Assembly (NCBI RefSeq): GCF_000275825.1
Contig: NZ_JH719942.1
Location: forward strand, 1,552,575 to 1,616,574
DNA from: Saprospira grandis DSM 2844
GTDB taxonomy: Bacteria > Bacteroidota > Bacteroidia > Chitinophagales > Saprospiraceae
Direction: 5' to 3'
DNA: 64,000 nt
Position 1 is the first letter of the stretch; each line of letters starts with the position of its first letter. The notes beneath the pieces were generated by a model that saw nothing but the letters and a program-made list of their open reading frames with translations, was not told the origin of the DNA and made no database searches. The position numbers were made by a program, and so were the translations under genes. Shown here piece by piece: positions 23,801 to 33,095 of this stretch.

Positions 23801-26800
23801 ATGACCAAACCCCTTATAGAAACAAAGAAGCCCAAAAAGAGAAACGATAATAGAACATTCAATAATCTCTATCAATGCTGGCTTAGAAACAGAAAGTACC
23901 TTTTTTACCCTAGCCTTACTGGCTTGAGCATTATCTTCTCTGAACCTATTAGTCAGATAATTATAGCATTGCATTTAGAGTTAATCATAGATCCTATAGA
24001 GATTAACTGGCCATTATCTATTGCTTTAGGAGCTGTATTTTTAATCTCCTATCTTGTTTACGCTATAAAAATATCTGCAGAGCACAGGACAAAGTCTCCT
24101 ATGAAGCTTTTGTTCTGGCTTTCTTTAACAGTTAGTCTGAGTTATTATCAGCTAGCAATAGATGAGCTTATATTTTTCCCTAAAAAAGGCAATAGTTCTT
24201 ACATCGCAATTGTATATATACTGGCTGCGCTCTACAGCTTATACTATATAGTTTCGAGCTTCAATTTTCCGAGGCAAAAAAATAGCAAACTAATAGCTGA
24301 AGACAGCATTGTACTTCAAAAAGGTATTGAAGGAAGTCTAAGAAAAGGCTATGCAGAACAACTAGCCAAAGAGTTACTCAATATAAATAGTAAGCAAGCC
24401 TTTGCTATTGCCATAACTGGAGGCTGGGGAACAGGAAAGTCTACTTTTATAAGTTTTATCACAGAAAAAGTAAAAGCTGATACTGCTGCAATTATCGTTG
24501 AGTTCCATCCTTGGAAAAACAAAGGGGAAGAGGCCGTCATTAAAGACTTTTTCTATACGCTTCGAAAGCAGCTCTCGCCTTATGATGATCGTCTTGGGCC
24601 ACAGATTAACAATTATCTGAATAGTCTTTTTAATATTTCAGCAGTAGCAACAAATACAAGTCTTTCAACTTTTAGTAAGCTAGCGCTAAAAAGCATTAAC
24701 CTACTTGAAGAGCCTCAAGGCACAGAGGAAGAATACAATAAGCTTCGGAAAATCATTAAGGAAATTCCTCTTCCTATTTTAATTATTATAGATGATTTAG
24801 ATCGGCTGGATAGTCCCGAAATTATTGCGGTCCTAAAACTCATACGAAATGTCGCTAACTTTGAGGGACTTAGCTTTATTACAGCCTATGATAAAGACTA
24901 TGTTCACCATGCTATTAAAAGTAACTTGAATGAGCATGGGAGCCACTACTTTTTAGAGAAAATTGTTCAGATGGAGGTCAGTTTGCCTGTAATGACGAAA
25001 GAAGAATTATTTGATATTTTAAAAACAGTACTACAGAAAAGTCAAGAAAAAACACTAGAAGAACTAGTCCCCACTCTTGAAAAAGAGGCTGAAGATCGCG
25101 ATAACCACTGGTTTAAATCAACCAACCCTATTCTTTGGCATTTCATCTCTAATGTTCGGGACATTGTACGATTTCATAATAGTTTAGTGCTTGACTATCC
25201 AAAGCTATCAAAATATATTGATAGCCAAGATATTTTTTACATCTACCTCATTAAACTAAAGTTTCCTAGAGTTTACAAGGCACTTTGGCAGTCCCAAGGG
25301 GAAATATTTGATGATTCAGGAGATAAACTTACGTTTATCACTCTTCCTAGTCCTGAAGAAGATACGAACGAAAAAAATGAGGAAGACAAACACCTTATAA
25401 AAGAGCTACTTAAGAATATGGGGCAAGAAAAATTTATAGTCCCCCTTATAGAAACGCTTAATGTGCTTTTCCCTCAAGCAGTAACTAAAGAAAATCAAAT
25501 GCCGCTTTTTCCAAATAAATACAGCTTCAATAGAAATAGAGACTCTCGTATATACCACAAAGACCTTTTCAACATAATGTACTCCCAATTTGTACCTGAG
25601 AGTTACATTGACTATGAGTTTTTTGATAAAATTAGACATTATTCATTCAAAGAAATTGATGAATTATTGGCAGATGAGCGTCATGACCATAATGATATAA
25701 TAATGGAATTAAACAGGCGTCTTGATCCTCGAATTATTGATTCCATCCAAACACCACCTGAGCTAAAAAACTACTTATACTTTTGCATAAACATTAAAAC
25801 AAAAAATTTCTATACCATTAATAACTACCTACAACTAATCATTGAGAACAAAGCTCTTCAGGAGCGTGTAACAGAAAAAAACATGCGTTTTACACATATA
25901 CTGAAAGAGGTTGTAGAAGGTGAAGAATTTATCGATAGTACTCTTATTTTTTATAATAGCCTTTATCAAAAATATGATAATGAAGAGCTTGGTCAAATAC
26001 TAGCTGAAGCGCTTGTCTCTAGTCTTACTTTTTATAGTAAAAAAGAAAATTCTATGACAATAGACGAGTTTTATAATGCAGCCATAATGTGGCTAAGGCT
26101 AAGGGATAGTTATAGAGAGACAACTAATAAGTTTTACCTTGGATATAAGTTGCCTGATGTAGATGATAAGATGAAGCTTATTTTTAGCAAAAATATAGAT
26201 AGGTTTATACATAATCTTATTAAGATAAACAATAATAGTTATCAAAGGGTATCTGTACAGTTCAATTCCAACATAACTGTTCTTTTCAAAACTATTAGAG
26301 ATTTGGAAAGATTTGTTCATCAATATTACCCTGAGCATAATACCCCTCAATATGTAAGTCTCTCCACAGCTTTTGAGGCTTTTAAAACTGAACACTCAGA
26401 TACTCTAACAAGGCAAAGTTTCTCATATAAAAACCTAGGCAGACACTTCAATAAAGACATTCAACACGCCCCTCTTATTTTTTTAATTTTGAAATCTAAA
26501 CCAGTTGCTCCCATCGACAAATTCATCAACCAAGTCAACACAGATTCTAATAACGTACAAAAGTGTTACATTTCAGAATTCCCACATCAGAATATAATCC
26601 ACGATATAAATATTCACTTAGAAAAAGACGACATCCTTATTTTTGCAATTCCTAAGGAGTCCATTCCAAAAGTTATTACTGAACTAATTAAAGGACAACC
26701 CATAAAAACTAATTCAGATCAACTCTACAGTGAACATATCGATATAACAACTCTTGAGTTAGAAAAAACAGTCAAAAAATATGGCTACGACATACTCCAA

Positions 26801-26851
26801 TACGAAGCGAGAGAAGATGATACTATAATAGGTTTAGAACTCCATTTTTAA
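23801..26851 (+). CDS. KAP-family P-loop NTPase with N-terminal membrane segments
   Basis: The 1016-residue protein has about four hydrophobic helices in the first 160 residues. The KAP NTPase domain follows, with Walker A GGWGTGKST at residues 207-215 and Walker B IIIDDLDRLD around 328-337. VEFHPWKNKGEEAV just after Walker A is also typical of the KAP family. In the family, the membrane helices may be placed at the N-terminus or inserted in the domain. About 450 C-terminal residues are unrecognised. KAP proteins include PifA of plasmid F, which excludes phage T7, and some appear in defence loci; here there is no defence neighbour. The gene is strikingly AT-rich against its GC-richer neighbours, which suggests recent transfer. 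Confidence 0.85.
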   Translation: MTKPLIETKKPKKRNDNRTFNNLYQCWLRNRKYLFYPSLTGLSIIFSEPISQIIIALHLELIIDPIEINWPLSIALGAVFLISYLVYAIKISAEHRTKSPMKLLFWLSLTVSLSYYQLAIDELIFFPKKGNSSYIAIVYILAALYSLYYIVSSFNFPRQKNSKLIAEDSIVLQKGIEGSLRKGYAEQLAKELLNINSKQAFAIAITGGWGTGKSTFISFITEKVKADTAAIIVEFHPWKNKGEEAVIKDFFYTLRKQLSPYDDRLGPQINNYLNSLFNISAVATNTSLSTFSKLALKSINLLEEPQGTEEEYNKLRKIIKEIPLPILIIIDDLDRLDSPEIIAVLKLIRNVANFEGLSFITAYDKDYVHHAIKSNLNEHGSHYFLEKIVQMEVSLPVMTKEELFDILKTVLQKSQEKTLEELVPTLEKEAEDRDNHWFKSTNPILWHFISNVRDIVRFHNSLVLDYPKLSKYIDSQDIFYIYLIKLKFPRVYKALWQSQGEIFDDSGDKLTFITLPSPEEDTNEKNEEDKHLIKELLKNMGQEKFIVPLIETLNVLFPQAVTKENQMPLFPNKYSFNRNRDSRIYHKDLFNIMYSQFVPESYIDYEFFDKIRHYSFKEIDELLADERHDHNDIIMELNRRLDPRIIDSIQTPPELKNYLYFCINIKTKNFYTINNYLQLIIENKALQERVTEKNMRFTHILKEVVEGEEFIDSTLIFYNSLYQKYDNEELGQILAEALVSSLTFYSKKENSMTIDEFYNAAIMWLRLRDSYRETTNKFYLGYKLPDVDDKMKLIFSKNIDRFIHNLIKINNNSYQRVSVQFNSNITVLFKTIRDLERFVHQYYPEHNTPQYVSLSTAFEAFKTEHSDTLTRQSFSYKNLGRHFNKDIQHAPLIFLILKSKPVAPIDKFINQVNTDSNNVQKCYISEFPHQNIIHDINIHLEKDDILIFAIPKESIPKVITELIKGQPIKTNSDQLYSEHIDITTLELEKTVKKYGYDILQYEAREDDTIIGLELHF

Positions 26852-26919
26852 ATGCTCAGCCCCACCAGCCAAAAGCAGTAGTTTAGCGTTATCTTAAAGA
26901 ACACCAAAACGCCATACTT

Positions 26920-29900
26920 TTGCGCTTACTGCTTTTCTTCTCTGGTCTTTTCTTTTTTGGGCAGCTTGGGGCGCAGACATTGCCCCAGCTAGACAGTTTG
27001 CAACAGCAGCAGTTGCGGCAGTCGGATTGTTATGTCTTGGCGGATAGTATACTGCTTGATAGTTTATGGGTCTTGCCGGGCAGTTTGCATTGGCGGGGGC
27101 AGCCTTTGGCGGATAGTTTATATCGGCTGCAGGGCAGTTATTTTTTCCCTAAGGGAGCATTATTGCAGCAAGACAGTCTGTGTTTGAGCTATAAGCGCTT
27201 GCCCTTGCCCATTCATAGAAAGCGGCAAAAAAAAGATCGGCGATTATTGCAGCCTAAAATGCAGTTGGGGGAAGATATCGTTTTGGGCCAATCCTATGGC
27301 TATCAGGTACAGCGGCAGGGGGACAAAGAAGGCGATCTGAAGGGCTTGGATTATAATGGCAGCTTTGCGAGGGGGATTTCCTTGGGGAATCAGCAAGACC
27401 TCATCCTTAATTCTAGCTTCAATCTACAATTGGCGGGAGAAGTTGGGGGCGTAGAGATTACGGGTGCTTTATCAGATAATAATATTCCGGTCCAAGCTGA
27501 GGGCAATAGCCAAGAGCTGCAAGATTTTGATCGGGTATTCATCCAATTCAAGGTAGATAAGCATTATCTTTTGGCTGGGGATTATGATTTAGAGCGGCCC
27601 AAAAACAGCTACTTCCTCAATCATTACAAGCGCTTGCAGGGGGGGCAAATTGGCAGTTCGGGCCAACTAAAATCTGGGGCAAAATGGGGGGGACAAGGGA
27701 GCTTTGCCATTTCTAGAGGAACCTTTGCCCGCAATAGTTTTATGGGCCAAGAGGGCAACCAAGGTCCCTATCGTTTAGAGGGCAATGATGGCGAGCAATT
27801 ACTGATTATTCTGGCGGGAAGTGAGCGCGTATTTATTGATGGGCAGCAACTAGAAAGGGGCTCCGATCAAGATTATACGATTGATTATAATTTGGGTGAA
27901 ATCCAATTTACCAATAAGATCCTGATTACAAAAGATAAGCGCATACAGGTCGAATTTAGCTATTCGGATTTGGAGTACCTCCGCAGTATTTCTGCCATTA
28001 ATGGCCATTATGAAGATAAAAAGTGGGGGCTGCGCTTTTTTCACTATCAAGAGCAGGATGCCAAAAACCAACCGACCAATCCCCTAAGTGATTCGGCCCA
28101 AGCCAGCTTGAGTCGAGCCGGGGATCAAACGGCCCAAATATGGGGCGGCCAAAGCATTAATGAAGCAGATGGATTATCGGGCTTGGTCGCTTACCAGCTC
28201 ATAGATACAGTTGTCCATGGGATCAGCTATGATTCAGTTTTGGTCTATGCTAGCAGCAATAGTAGTGATAGTAGTTTCTATTCGGTTAGCTTTCGAGCAG
28301 TGAGCCAGGGCGGCGATTATATTCGGGAAGAGGGACAAATTAATGGGAGCGTATATATTTGGATTGCTCCTGATCCCATCACGGGGCAGAGCCGCGGACA
28401 ATATGCGCCCCTCAGGCTACTCAAAGCGCCAGAGAAGAAGCAGCTATCAGAAATTAGTAGCTATTATAATATTGGGAAAACTGGGCAATTAATGGCCAAT
28501 CTAGCGATTAGTCAAGAAGACCTCAACCGCTTTTCTAATATAGACAATGAAGATAATCAGGGCTTGGCTTTGCGGCTAAGCTATCAGCAAGAATTGAGTT
28601 TGGGCTATCGGTTAAAAATAGATAGCCAGGGCGTGGATACGCTCCGCAGGAGCCTAGGCATCAACGCCCATTACGAACAGCTAAGCGCTAATTTTAAAAC
28701 GATAGAGCCCTATCGGAATCGGGAGTTTAGTCGAGATTGGGGACTAGATAGCAGCAGCAGCCAAGAACAACTCTTTTGGCTGGACCTAAATGCCCAACAG
28801 CAGGGACTAGGACGTATTAGCTATAGGCTTAGTGGCCTGCTTAGAGATAGTAGCCAAAACTGGCAACAGAGCGCAAGCCTACAGCTTCAGCATAAGGGCT
28901 GGGAGCTGACTGGCCAAGGCAGTTACCTCTCTCAATCCAATAGCCAGTTTTGGCGCCCTCGCCTGCAGTTGGCCTACCGCTTCCAAAAAGGCTTGCGCAT
29001 TTCGGCTTACTATGAAGAGGAAAATAAACAACAACAAATTGATGGAGACAGCTTAGCGGCCAGTAGTTTTCAGTATCAGCTCTACCGCTTTAGTGCCGAA
29101 CTCCCTACTACAGAGCAGTTCTCGCTTAAGCTTTCTGCTAGTCAGCGGCTAGACCGCCTGCCTTTGGGAGAAAACCTACTGGATGTAACCTTAGCCAAAG
29201 AGGCCCAACTACAGGGCCATTGGCAGTTGGGGCCCAAGCAAAACCTCAGCTTCAACCTCAATTATCGGCAGTTGATGGTCTTAGATAGCAGCCTGAGCAG
29301 CCAAGACCCCAAAAATACTTATTTGGGCCGCATTGCCTATGATGCCCAATGGAAAAAAGGCCTAGTTAAATGGCAAACGATTTATGAACTAGGGGCCGGC
29401 CAAGAGCAAAAATATGCCTACAATTATTTAGAAGTAGATATTGGACAAGGTACACATATTTGGATCGACCGCAACGAAAATAGTATCCAAGAACAAGACG
29501 AATTTGAACAAGCCCCCTTTCAAGATCAAGCTAATTTTATTCAATTGCGTGTGCTCACTGGCGAGTTTGTCCGCGCCAACCAATTGGCCTTTAACCAAAG
29601 TATAGATATTGACCCCGCCCGCCTTTGGCGGGCGGCCAAAACAGGCCCCAAAAGCTGGCTCAAAAAACTATCTAGCCGCTCTATTTATAAGATGGAACGC
29701 AAAACCCTGGCCCAAGAAGAACTGGCCGCCTTCAATCCCTTTGAACTCGATATTGCCGATAGTAGCCTACTCTCGATCTCTTCCAATATGAGTAATGCCC
29801 TCTATTGGGACCGAAGAGGACGCAAGTTTCGCCTCATCTTACAACAAAGCGATAGCCGAAGCAAACGCTTCCTAAATCTTGGTTTCGATAGCCAACGAAA

Positions 29901-30423
29901 AACCAGCTATAGCTTTTCAAGCTGGTGGCAAATTAAGCCTTTTATCCGCCTAGAAACAGCCTCCCAGCTGGCCCAAAATGAAAATCGCTCCGATTTTTAT
30001 AGCCAACGCAATTATTTACTCGATTCTTGGGAAGTTACCCCAAAATTGAGCTACCTAAAAGGTAGCGATCTCCGCCTGAGCCTCTATTATCGCCAAAAGA
30101 ATAGCGAAAACCGCCTAGACATAGAAAAGGCCCAGCTCCAAGAGCTGGGCCTAGAAGGCAAATGGTTTAGCAGCAAAGGAAAACGCAGAAATATCCGCCT
30201 GAAACTCAGTTGGGTCGAGCTCCAATATGAGGGCGAAGAAAATAGCCCTAGCCAATTTGCCCTGACAGAAGGCCTGCAAACGGGAAGTAATTTTTTATGG
30301 ACCCTAGAACTCCAACAAGCCCTAAGCAAGTTTTTACAACTTTCTATTAGCTATGAAGGCCGAAAAACAGGCGAAGCCAAAATGGTCCACCTCGGTAGAA
30401 TGCAACTCCGAGCTATTTTCTAA
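26920..30423 (+). CDS. large outer-membrane or cell-surface protein of unknown function
   Basis: The 1167-residue protein starts with a signal peptide, MRLLLFFSGLFFFGQLGAQ. The only start that precedes the signal is a TTG at 26920, since a stop lies in frame at 26884. The remainder is rich in Gln, Ser, Leu and Tyr and alternates in a pattern expected of outer-membrane beta-strands, particularly in the second half. IWIDRNENSIQEQDEFE at about residues 847-863 resembles an EF-hand-like calcium loop (Asp850, Asn852, Asn854, Asp860, Glu861). The pattern GQEGNQGPYRLEGNDGEQ resembles other long Bacteroidota surface proteins, but I cannot name the family. Confidence 0.75.
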   Translation: MRLLLFFSGLFFFGQLGAQTLPQLDSLQQQQLRQSDCYVLADSILLDSLWVLPGSLHWRGQPLADSLYRLQGSYFFPKGALLQQDSLCLSYKRLPLPIHRKRQKKDRRLLQPKMQLGEDIVLGQSYGYQVQRQGDKEGDLKGLDYNGSFARGISLGNQQDLILNSSFNLQLAGEVGGVEITGALSDNNIPVQAEGNSQELQDFDRVFIQFKVDKHYLLAGDYDLERPKNSYFLNHYKRLQGGQIGSSGQLKSGAKWGGQGSFAISRGTFARNSFMGQEGNQGPYRLEGNDGEQLLIILAGSERVFIDGQQLERGSDQDYTIDYNLGEIQFTNKILITKDKRIQVEFSYSDLEYLRSISAINGHYEDKKWGLRFFHYQEQDAKNQPTNPLSDSAQASLSRAGDQTAQIWGGQSINEADGLSGLVAYQLIDTVVHGISYDSVLVYASSNSSDSSFYSVSFRAVSQGGDYIREEGQINGSVYIWIAPDPITGQSRGQYAPLRLLKAPEKKQLSEISSYYNIGKTGQLMANLAISQEDLNRFSNIDNEDNQGLALRLSYQQELSLGYRLKIDSQGVDTLRRSLGINAHYEQLSANFKTIEPYRNREFSRDWGLDSSSSQEQLFWLDLNAQQQGLGRISYRLSGLLRDSSQNWQQSASLQLQHKGWELTGQGSYLSQSNSQFWRPRLQLAYRFQKGLRISAYYEEENKQQQIDGDSLAASSFQYQLYRFSAELPTTEQFSLKLSASQRLDRLPLGENLLDVTLAKEAQLQGHWQLGPKQNLSFNLNYRQLMVLDSSLSSQDPKNTYLGRIAYDAQWKKGLVKWQTIYELGAGQEQKYAYNYLEVDIGQGTHIWIDRNENSIQEQDEFEQAPFQDQANFIQLRVLTGEFVRANQLAFNQSIDIDPARLWRAAKTGPKSWLKKLSSRSIYKMERKTLAQEELAAFNPFELDIADSSLLSISSNMSNALYWDRRGRKFRLILQQSDSRSKRFLNLGFDSQRKTSYSFSSWWQIKPFIRLETASQLAQNENRSDFYSQRNYLLDSWEVTPKLSYLKGSDLRLSLYYRQKNSENRLDIEKAQLQELGLEGKWFSSKGKRRNIRLKLSWVELQYEGEENSPSQFALTEGLQTGSNFLWTLELQQALSKFLQLSISYEGRKTGEAKMVHLGRMQLRAIF

Positions 30424-31334
30424 AGTATCCGCCGATTGACCCGACGCATGGCCGCCGCCATCTCCCGACGCAAACGCTCCTTGGCCGCCTCTCTGGCCGT
30501 TTTGCGTAGCTTGCGCCCCAGCCGCCGCTTTTGTCGCCTCGATTTGGCCCAGTTTAATAAAACCCGCTTGGGCGGAATAAGCAAACGCCGCCCCACCGGC
30601 AACTCATACAAACTACTCAAACCATTGTACTGCGCCAACAATAAATAAAACGCCAAACTCCCAAAATAACGCATCGAAATCTTGCCCAAATTATCCCCCT
30701 GCTGAATGTCGTGATACTCATATTTGACCAATTCTTGCCGCACCGCCGACTGATCCCAGTTTTGCTGCTGCCGAAATGGAGAACGCCCCCAAAATGATAA
30801 ACTCAACTCGGCCCGAATAGGCAAACCCTCAAAGGAAAATAAAGAATAATTGATGTCCATAGACGAAATAATACAGTTGAAGGTGTGCGCACTGGCATCC
30901 TGCCGAGAATCATTGCTGGGCAAAATCTCCCCCCACTCCAATTTTAAGTAGGCCGGCCCATTGGCCCAGTCATGATAATCATAAATCAAAGCTTTTAAGG
31001 CCTTAATATATGGCGCCACCGAGGGCTTGTTGTCCTTGTTCTGCAAAAGCACCTTGTCCTGCTGACTCCCCTGATGATAAGCCCCCGTAGCATCTACCAA
31101 AATATTCGAAAACTTAATCTCCGGAATCATATACTCCGGACTATTCCCCACAGCTTCCTTGGCCGCCTCGGCCTTCCCATCTGCCGAAGAAGCTGCCGTA
31201 GAAAGCTCTTCCGTGCTCTTTACCTTATAAGAAATATCAAAACTAGATGGATTGATCGACAAATAAATTTGCCCAATATAACTGCTCTCATCATAATCAG
31301 CCAAAGCGTAGGCCTTTATGCAAAGCTTGCTCAT
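30420..31334 (-). CDS. contractile injection system tube-associated LysM protein
   Basis: The protein (304 residues from MSKLCIKAY) has the features of the CIS tube-initiator/LysM family (Afp7/Pvc7-like). The N-terminus has IKAYALADYDESSYIGQIYL and INPSSFDISYKVK. The middle has YIKALKALIYDYHDWANGPA and LKLEWGEI, and the sequence SSMDINYSLFSFEGLPIRAELSL. A LysM domain follows (YHDIQQGDNLGKISMRYFG, LLIPP). The last 55 residues are Arg/Lys-rich. In phage-tail-like particles this protein joins the inner tube to the baseplate. ATGs at 31364 and a TTG at 31385 could extend it. No other tail genes are adjacent, so it may serve particles encoded elsewhere. Confidence 0.75.
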   Translation of the reverse strand: MSKLCIKAYALADYDESSYIGQIYLSINPSSFDISYKVKSTEELSTAASSADGKAEAAKEAVGNSPEYMIPEIKFSNILVDATGAYHQGSQQDKVLLQNKDNKPSVAPYIKALKALIYDYHDWANGPAYLKLEWGEILPSNDSRQDASAHTFNCIISSMDINYSLFSFEGLPIRAELSLSFWGRSPFRQQQNWDQSAVRQELVKYEYHDIQQGDNLGKISMRYFGSLAFYLLLAQYNGLSSLYELPVGRRLLIPPKRVLLNWAKSRRQKRRLGRKLRKTAREAAKERLRREMAAAMRRVNRRIL

Positions 31335-31461
31335 AGCGGTCCCCGCCGGAAATGGTCGCTGCATATATCTTGTCTTTAAATACAAAGTTGTTTACACTAA
31401 AGATATAACTACAGATTTACAAAAACAACTTTATGCGTATGTTTTTTTCTTTTCTTATTTT

Positions 31462-31690
31462 GGGGCGTTACTCCTTTCAGTCGTCGAACTGCGGCTTGCA
31501 GCCTTGTTGTCGCCTCGCTGCGCTCGTCGGCGCTACGTTTCGCAGCTCGCTGTCCGCTCGGCCCTGCGCAAAAAAACAAGTTTTTTGCTGGGTCTGGCTT
31601 GCGGCCACTGCTGCACATCGGTTACTCCCTTCAGTCGTCGAACTGCGCCCTAAAGGGCTTGTTGTGGCCAGGCGGGCTGCGCCCGCCTTC
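31462..31690 (+). repeat. GC-rich multi-hairpin element with an inserted module
   Basis: After GGGGC there is an extra module (GTTACTCCTTTCAGTCGTCG and AACTGCGGCTTGCAGCC...TTGTTGTCGC). The usual blocks follow: CGCAGCTCGCTGTCCGCTCGG, a long CAAAAAAACAAGTTTTTTG hairpin, GGGTCTG, a GGCTTGCGGCC hairpin and the CACATCG tail. Then a second GTTACTCCCTTCAGTCGTCG piece follows with a GCCCTAAAGGGC hairpin. The same module is tandemly repeated at 54673-54987. Confidence 0.8.
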
Positions 31691-31728
31691 TGGACCTAAA
31701 ATTGCGTTTTTTGCCAAAACCTTTATCT

Positions 31729-32412
31729 ATGAATCATTATGCTTTTTTTCTTCTTGTCTTTTTTTCTTTGGGCCTTTTTAGTTGCTCAGACCAATTGGCC
31801 AAAAGCTATACGGTAGCCGAATTGCTAGACAATCAGCAGAATCATTTGCAGTTGCCCCTAGAGCAAAACCCCGATCTGCTTTTGCTTTGCCAAGAACTAG
31901 ACGAAACGGATATTCCAGGCATTAAAAACCGCTTAGAGCGGCCCGGCATTCAGGAGCTAGAGGCTAGTTTTGCCCTTTATTTTTTGGGCCAAAAATATTT
32001 TCAGCAAGATTCTTTTGAGCAAGGACTTGCTATTATGGAAAAAGTGGCCGAAAATTACCTCAACCCGCTGGCTTTTACTCGTCTTATGCTACTTCATAAA
32101 ACAGCTCCTAGTCGTTTTGCCCAATTGCCTGCCGGCCAGGGCCAGGGATTCCAACCCGATATGGCCAAGGCCTATTATTATTTACATGCCGCCCTCAATT
32201 CGGCCATTTTCATGATGGAGCGCTTTAATGACCGTGGTCCAGTAGATGATGTCAATCGCTATGCCCAGGGCTTTATCCAAATTTTGGAAGAAGGCGATAG
32301 CAGCCAGCTCCGTGGCCTAGACCTAAAAGCCGCGGAGGCCAAAATGAAAGCCGAACTCCCTCAATTAGAAGCTAAATTTGAAGCCCTCTACCCTGCTCCA
32401 CCTCCTAGCTAA
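31729..32412 (+). CDS. lipoprotein with helical repeat-like body
   Basis: The 227-residue protein starts MNHYAFFLLVFFSL and has a lipobox LFSC (Cys about residue 18). The rest is helical and includes IQELEASFALYFLGQKYFQQ and a segment MAKAYYYLHAALNSA reminiscent of TPR or Sel1 helices. It ends with PAPPPS. The start at 31729 opens directly into the signal peptide; nine extra upstream residues are possible from 31702. It sits between two oppositely oriented copies of the GC-rich element. Confidence 0.7.
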   Translation: MNHYAFFLLVFFSLGLFSCSDQLAKSYTVAELLDNQQNHLQLPLEQNPDLLLLCQELDETDIPGIKNRLERPGIQELEASFALYFLGQKYFQQDSFEQGLAIMEKVAENYLNPLAFTRLMLLHKTAPSRFAQLPAGQGQGFQPDMAKAYYYLHAALNSAIFMMERFNDRGPVDDVNRYAQGFIQILEEGDSSQLRGLDLKAAEAKMKAELPQLEAKFEALYPAPPPS

Positions 32413-32442
32413 CTGCGGCCTTAGCCGCAGCTTTGTCGAGCC

Positions 32443-32651
32443 GGCCTAGCGATGTGCAGCAGTGGCCCGCAGGGCCAGACCGAGGCGGCAAAGCCGCCGA
32501 AGGGCCGAGCAGACCTGCGAGCTGCGAAACGTAGCGCCTGCCGAAGGCAGGAGGCCCCTAAACAGCAGCGAGCTGCGACAACAAGGACTTCAGTCCGCAG
32601 TTCGACGACCAACGGGAGTAAACGTAGCGCCTGCCGAAGGCAGGAGGCCCC
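32443..32651 (-). repeat. GC-rich multi-hairpin element, inverted copy with partial duplication
   Basis: The core is GGGCCGAGCAGACCTGCGAG with a GGCGGCAAAGCCGCC hairpin. The end block GTAGCGCCTGCCGAAGGCAG followed by GAGGCCCCT occurs twice (around 32531 and 32623), flanking one 60-base GAGCTGCGACAACAAGGACT-type module. The GGGG end lies 29 bases before the GTG start at 32680. Confidence 0.82.
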
Positions 32652-32679
32652 TAAAAAAAATCATTAGAAAAACAGAAGC

Positions 32680-33000
32680 GTGAAATACAACAAAACCACC
32701 TTAAAAAAATTGGAAGAGCTGCTCAAGGCGGCGGATTATCGGATTCGCTATGAAAAGGGCCAGTTTCAGTCGGGCTATTGCCTGGTTAAGCAGCAGCGGC
32801 AAATTGTGATGAATAAATTTTACACCACCGAGGCCCGCATTCAGTCTTTGCTAGATATTTTGGCCAAAGTTGGTTTGTCTGAAGAGGTAGCGCTTTCGGA
32901 AAATTTGCAAAAATTCTGGACCCAATTGCTGCCCATTTTAGCGCAGCAAAGAGAACAAATAGAGGCCAAAGAGGAGCAGGAGGAAGCGCCCAAGCTTTAG
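32680..33000 (+). CDS. conserved small Bacteroidota protein
   Basis: The 106-residue cytosolic protein begins with a GTG codon at 32680; there is no in-frame ATG before the conserved N-terminus. The pattern LLKAADYRIRYEKGQFQSGYCLVKQQRQIVMNKFYTTEAR is like a small family common in Bacteroidota with no known function. The last 35 residues are charged and helical. Confidence 0.65.
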   Translation: MKYNKTTLKKLEELLKAADYRIRYEKGQFQSGYCLVKQQRQIVMNKFYTTEARIQSLLDILAKVGLSEEVALSENLQKFWTQLLPILAQQREQIEAKEEQEEAPKL

Positions 33001-33095
33001 ATAGATTTTGCATAAAATAGAGCGGAATATCAAAATAAAAGGGGGAAGATACTTATTTTTGACTGATTCAGACAAGCCTTCTACTCGCCAAACCA

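Noticed and set aside
23801-26851. A full multi-gene phage-defence island around the KAP NTPase
   Set aside because: Flanking genes are pssA and a surface protein; no nuclease, methylase or toxin gene accompanies it.
30420-31334. LysM protein as a peptidoglycan hydrolase
   Set aside because: No catalytic domain or signal peptide is visible, and the N-terminal part fits a CIS tube-type domain better.
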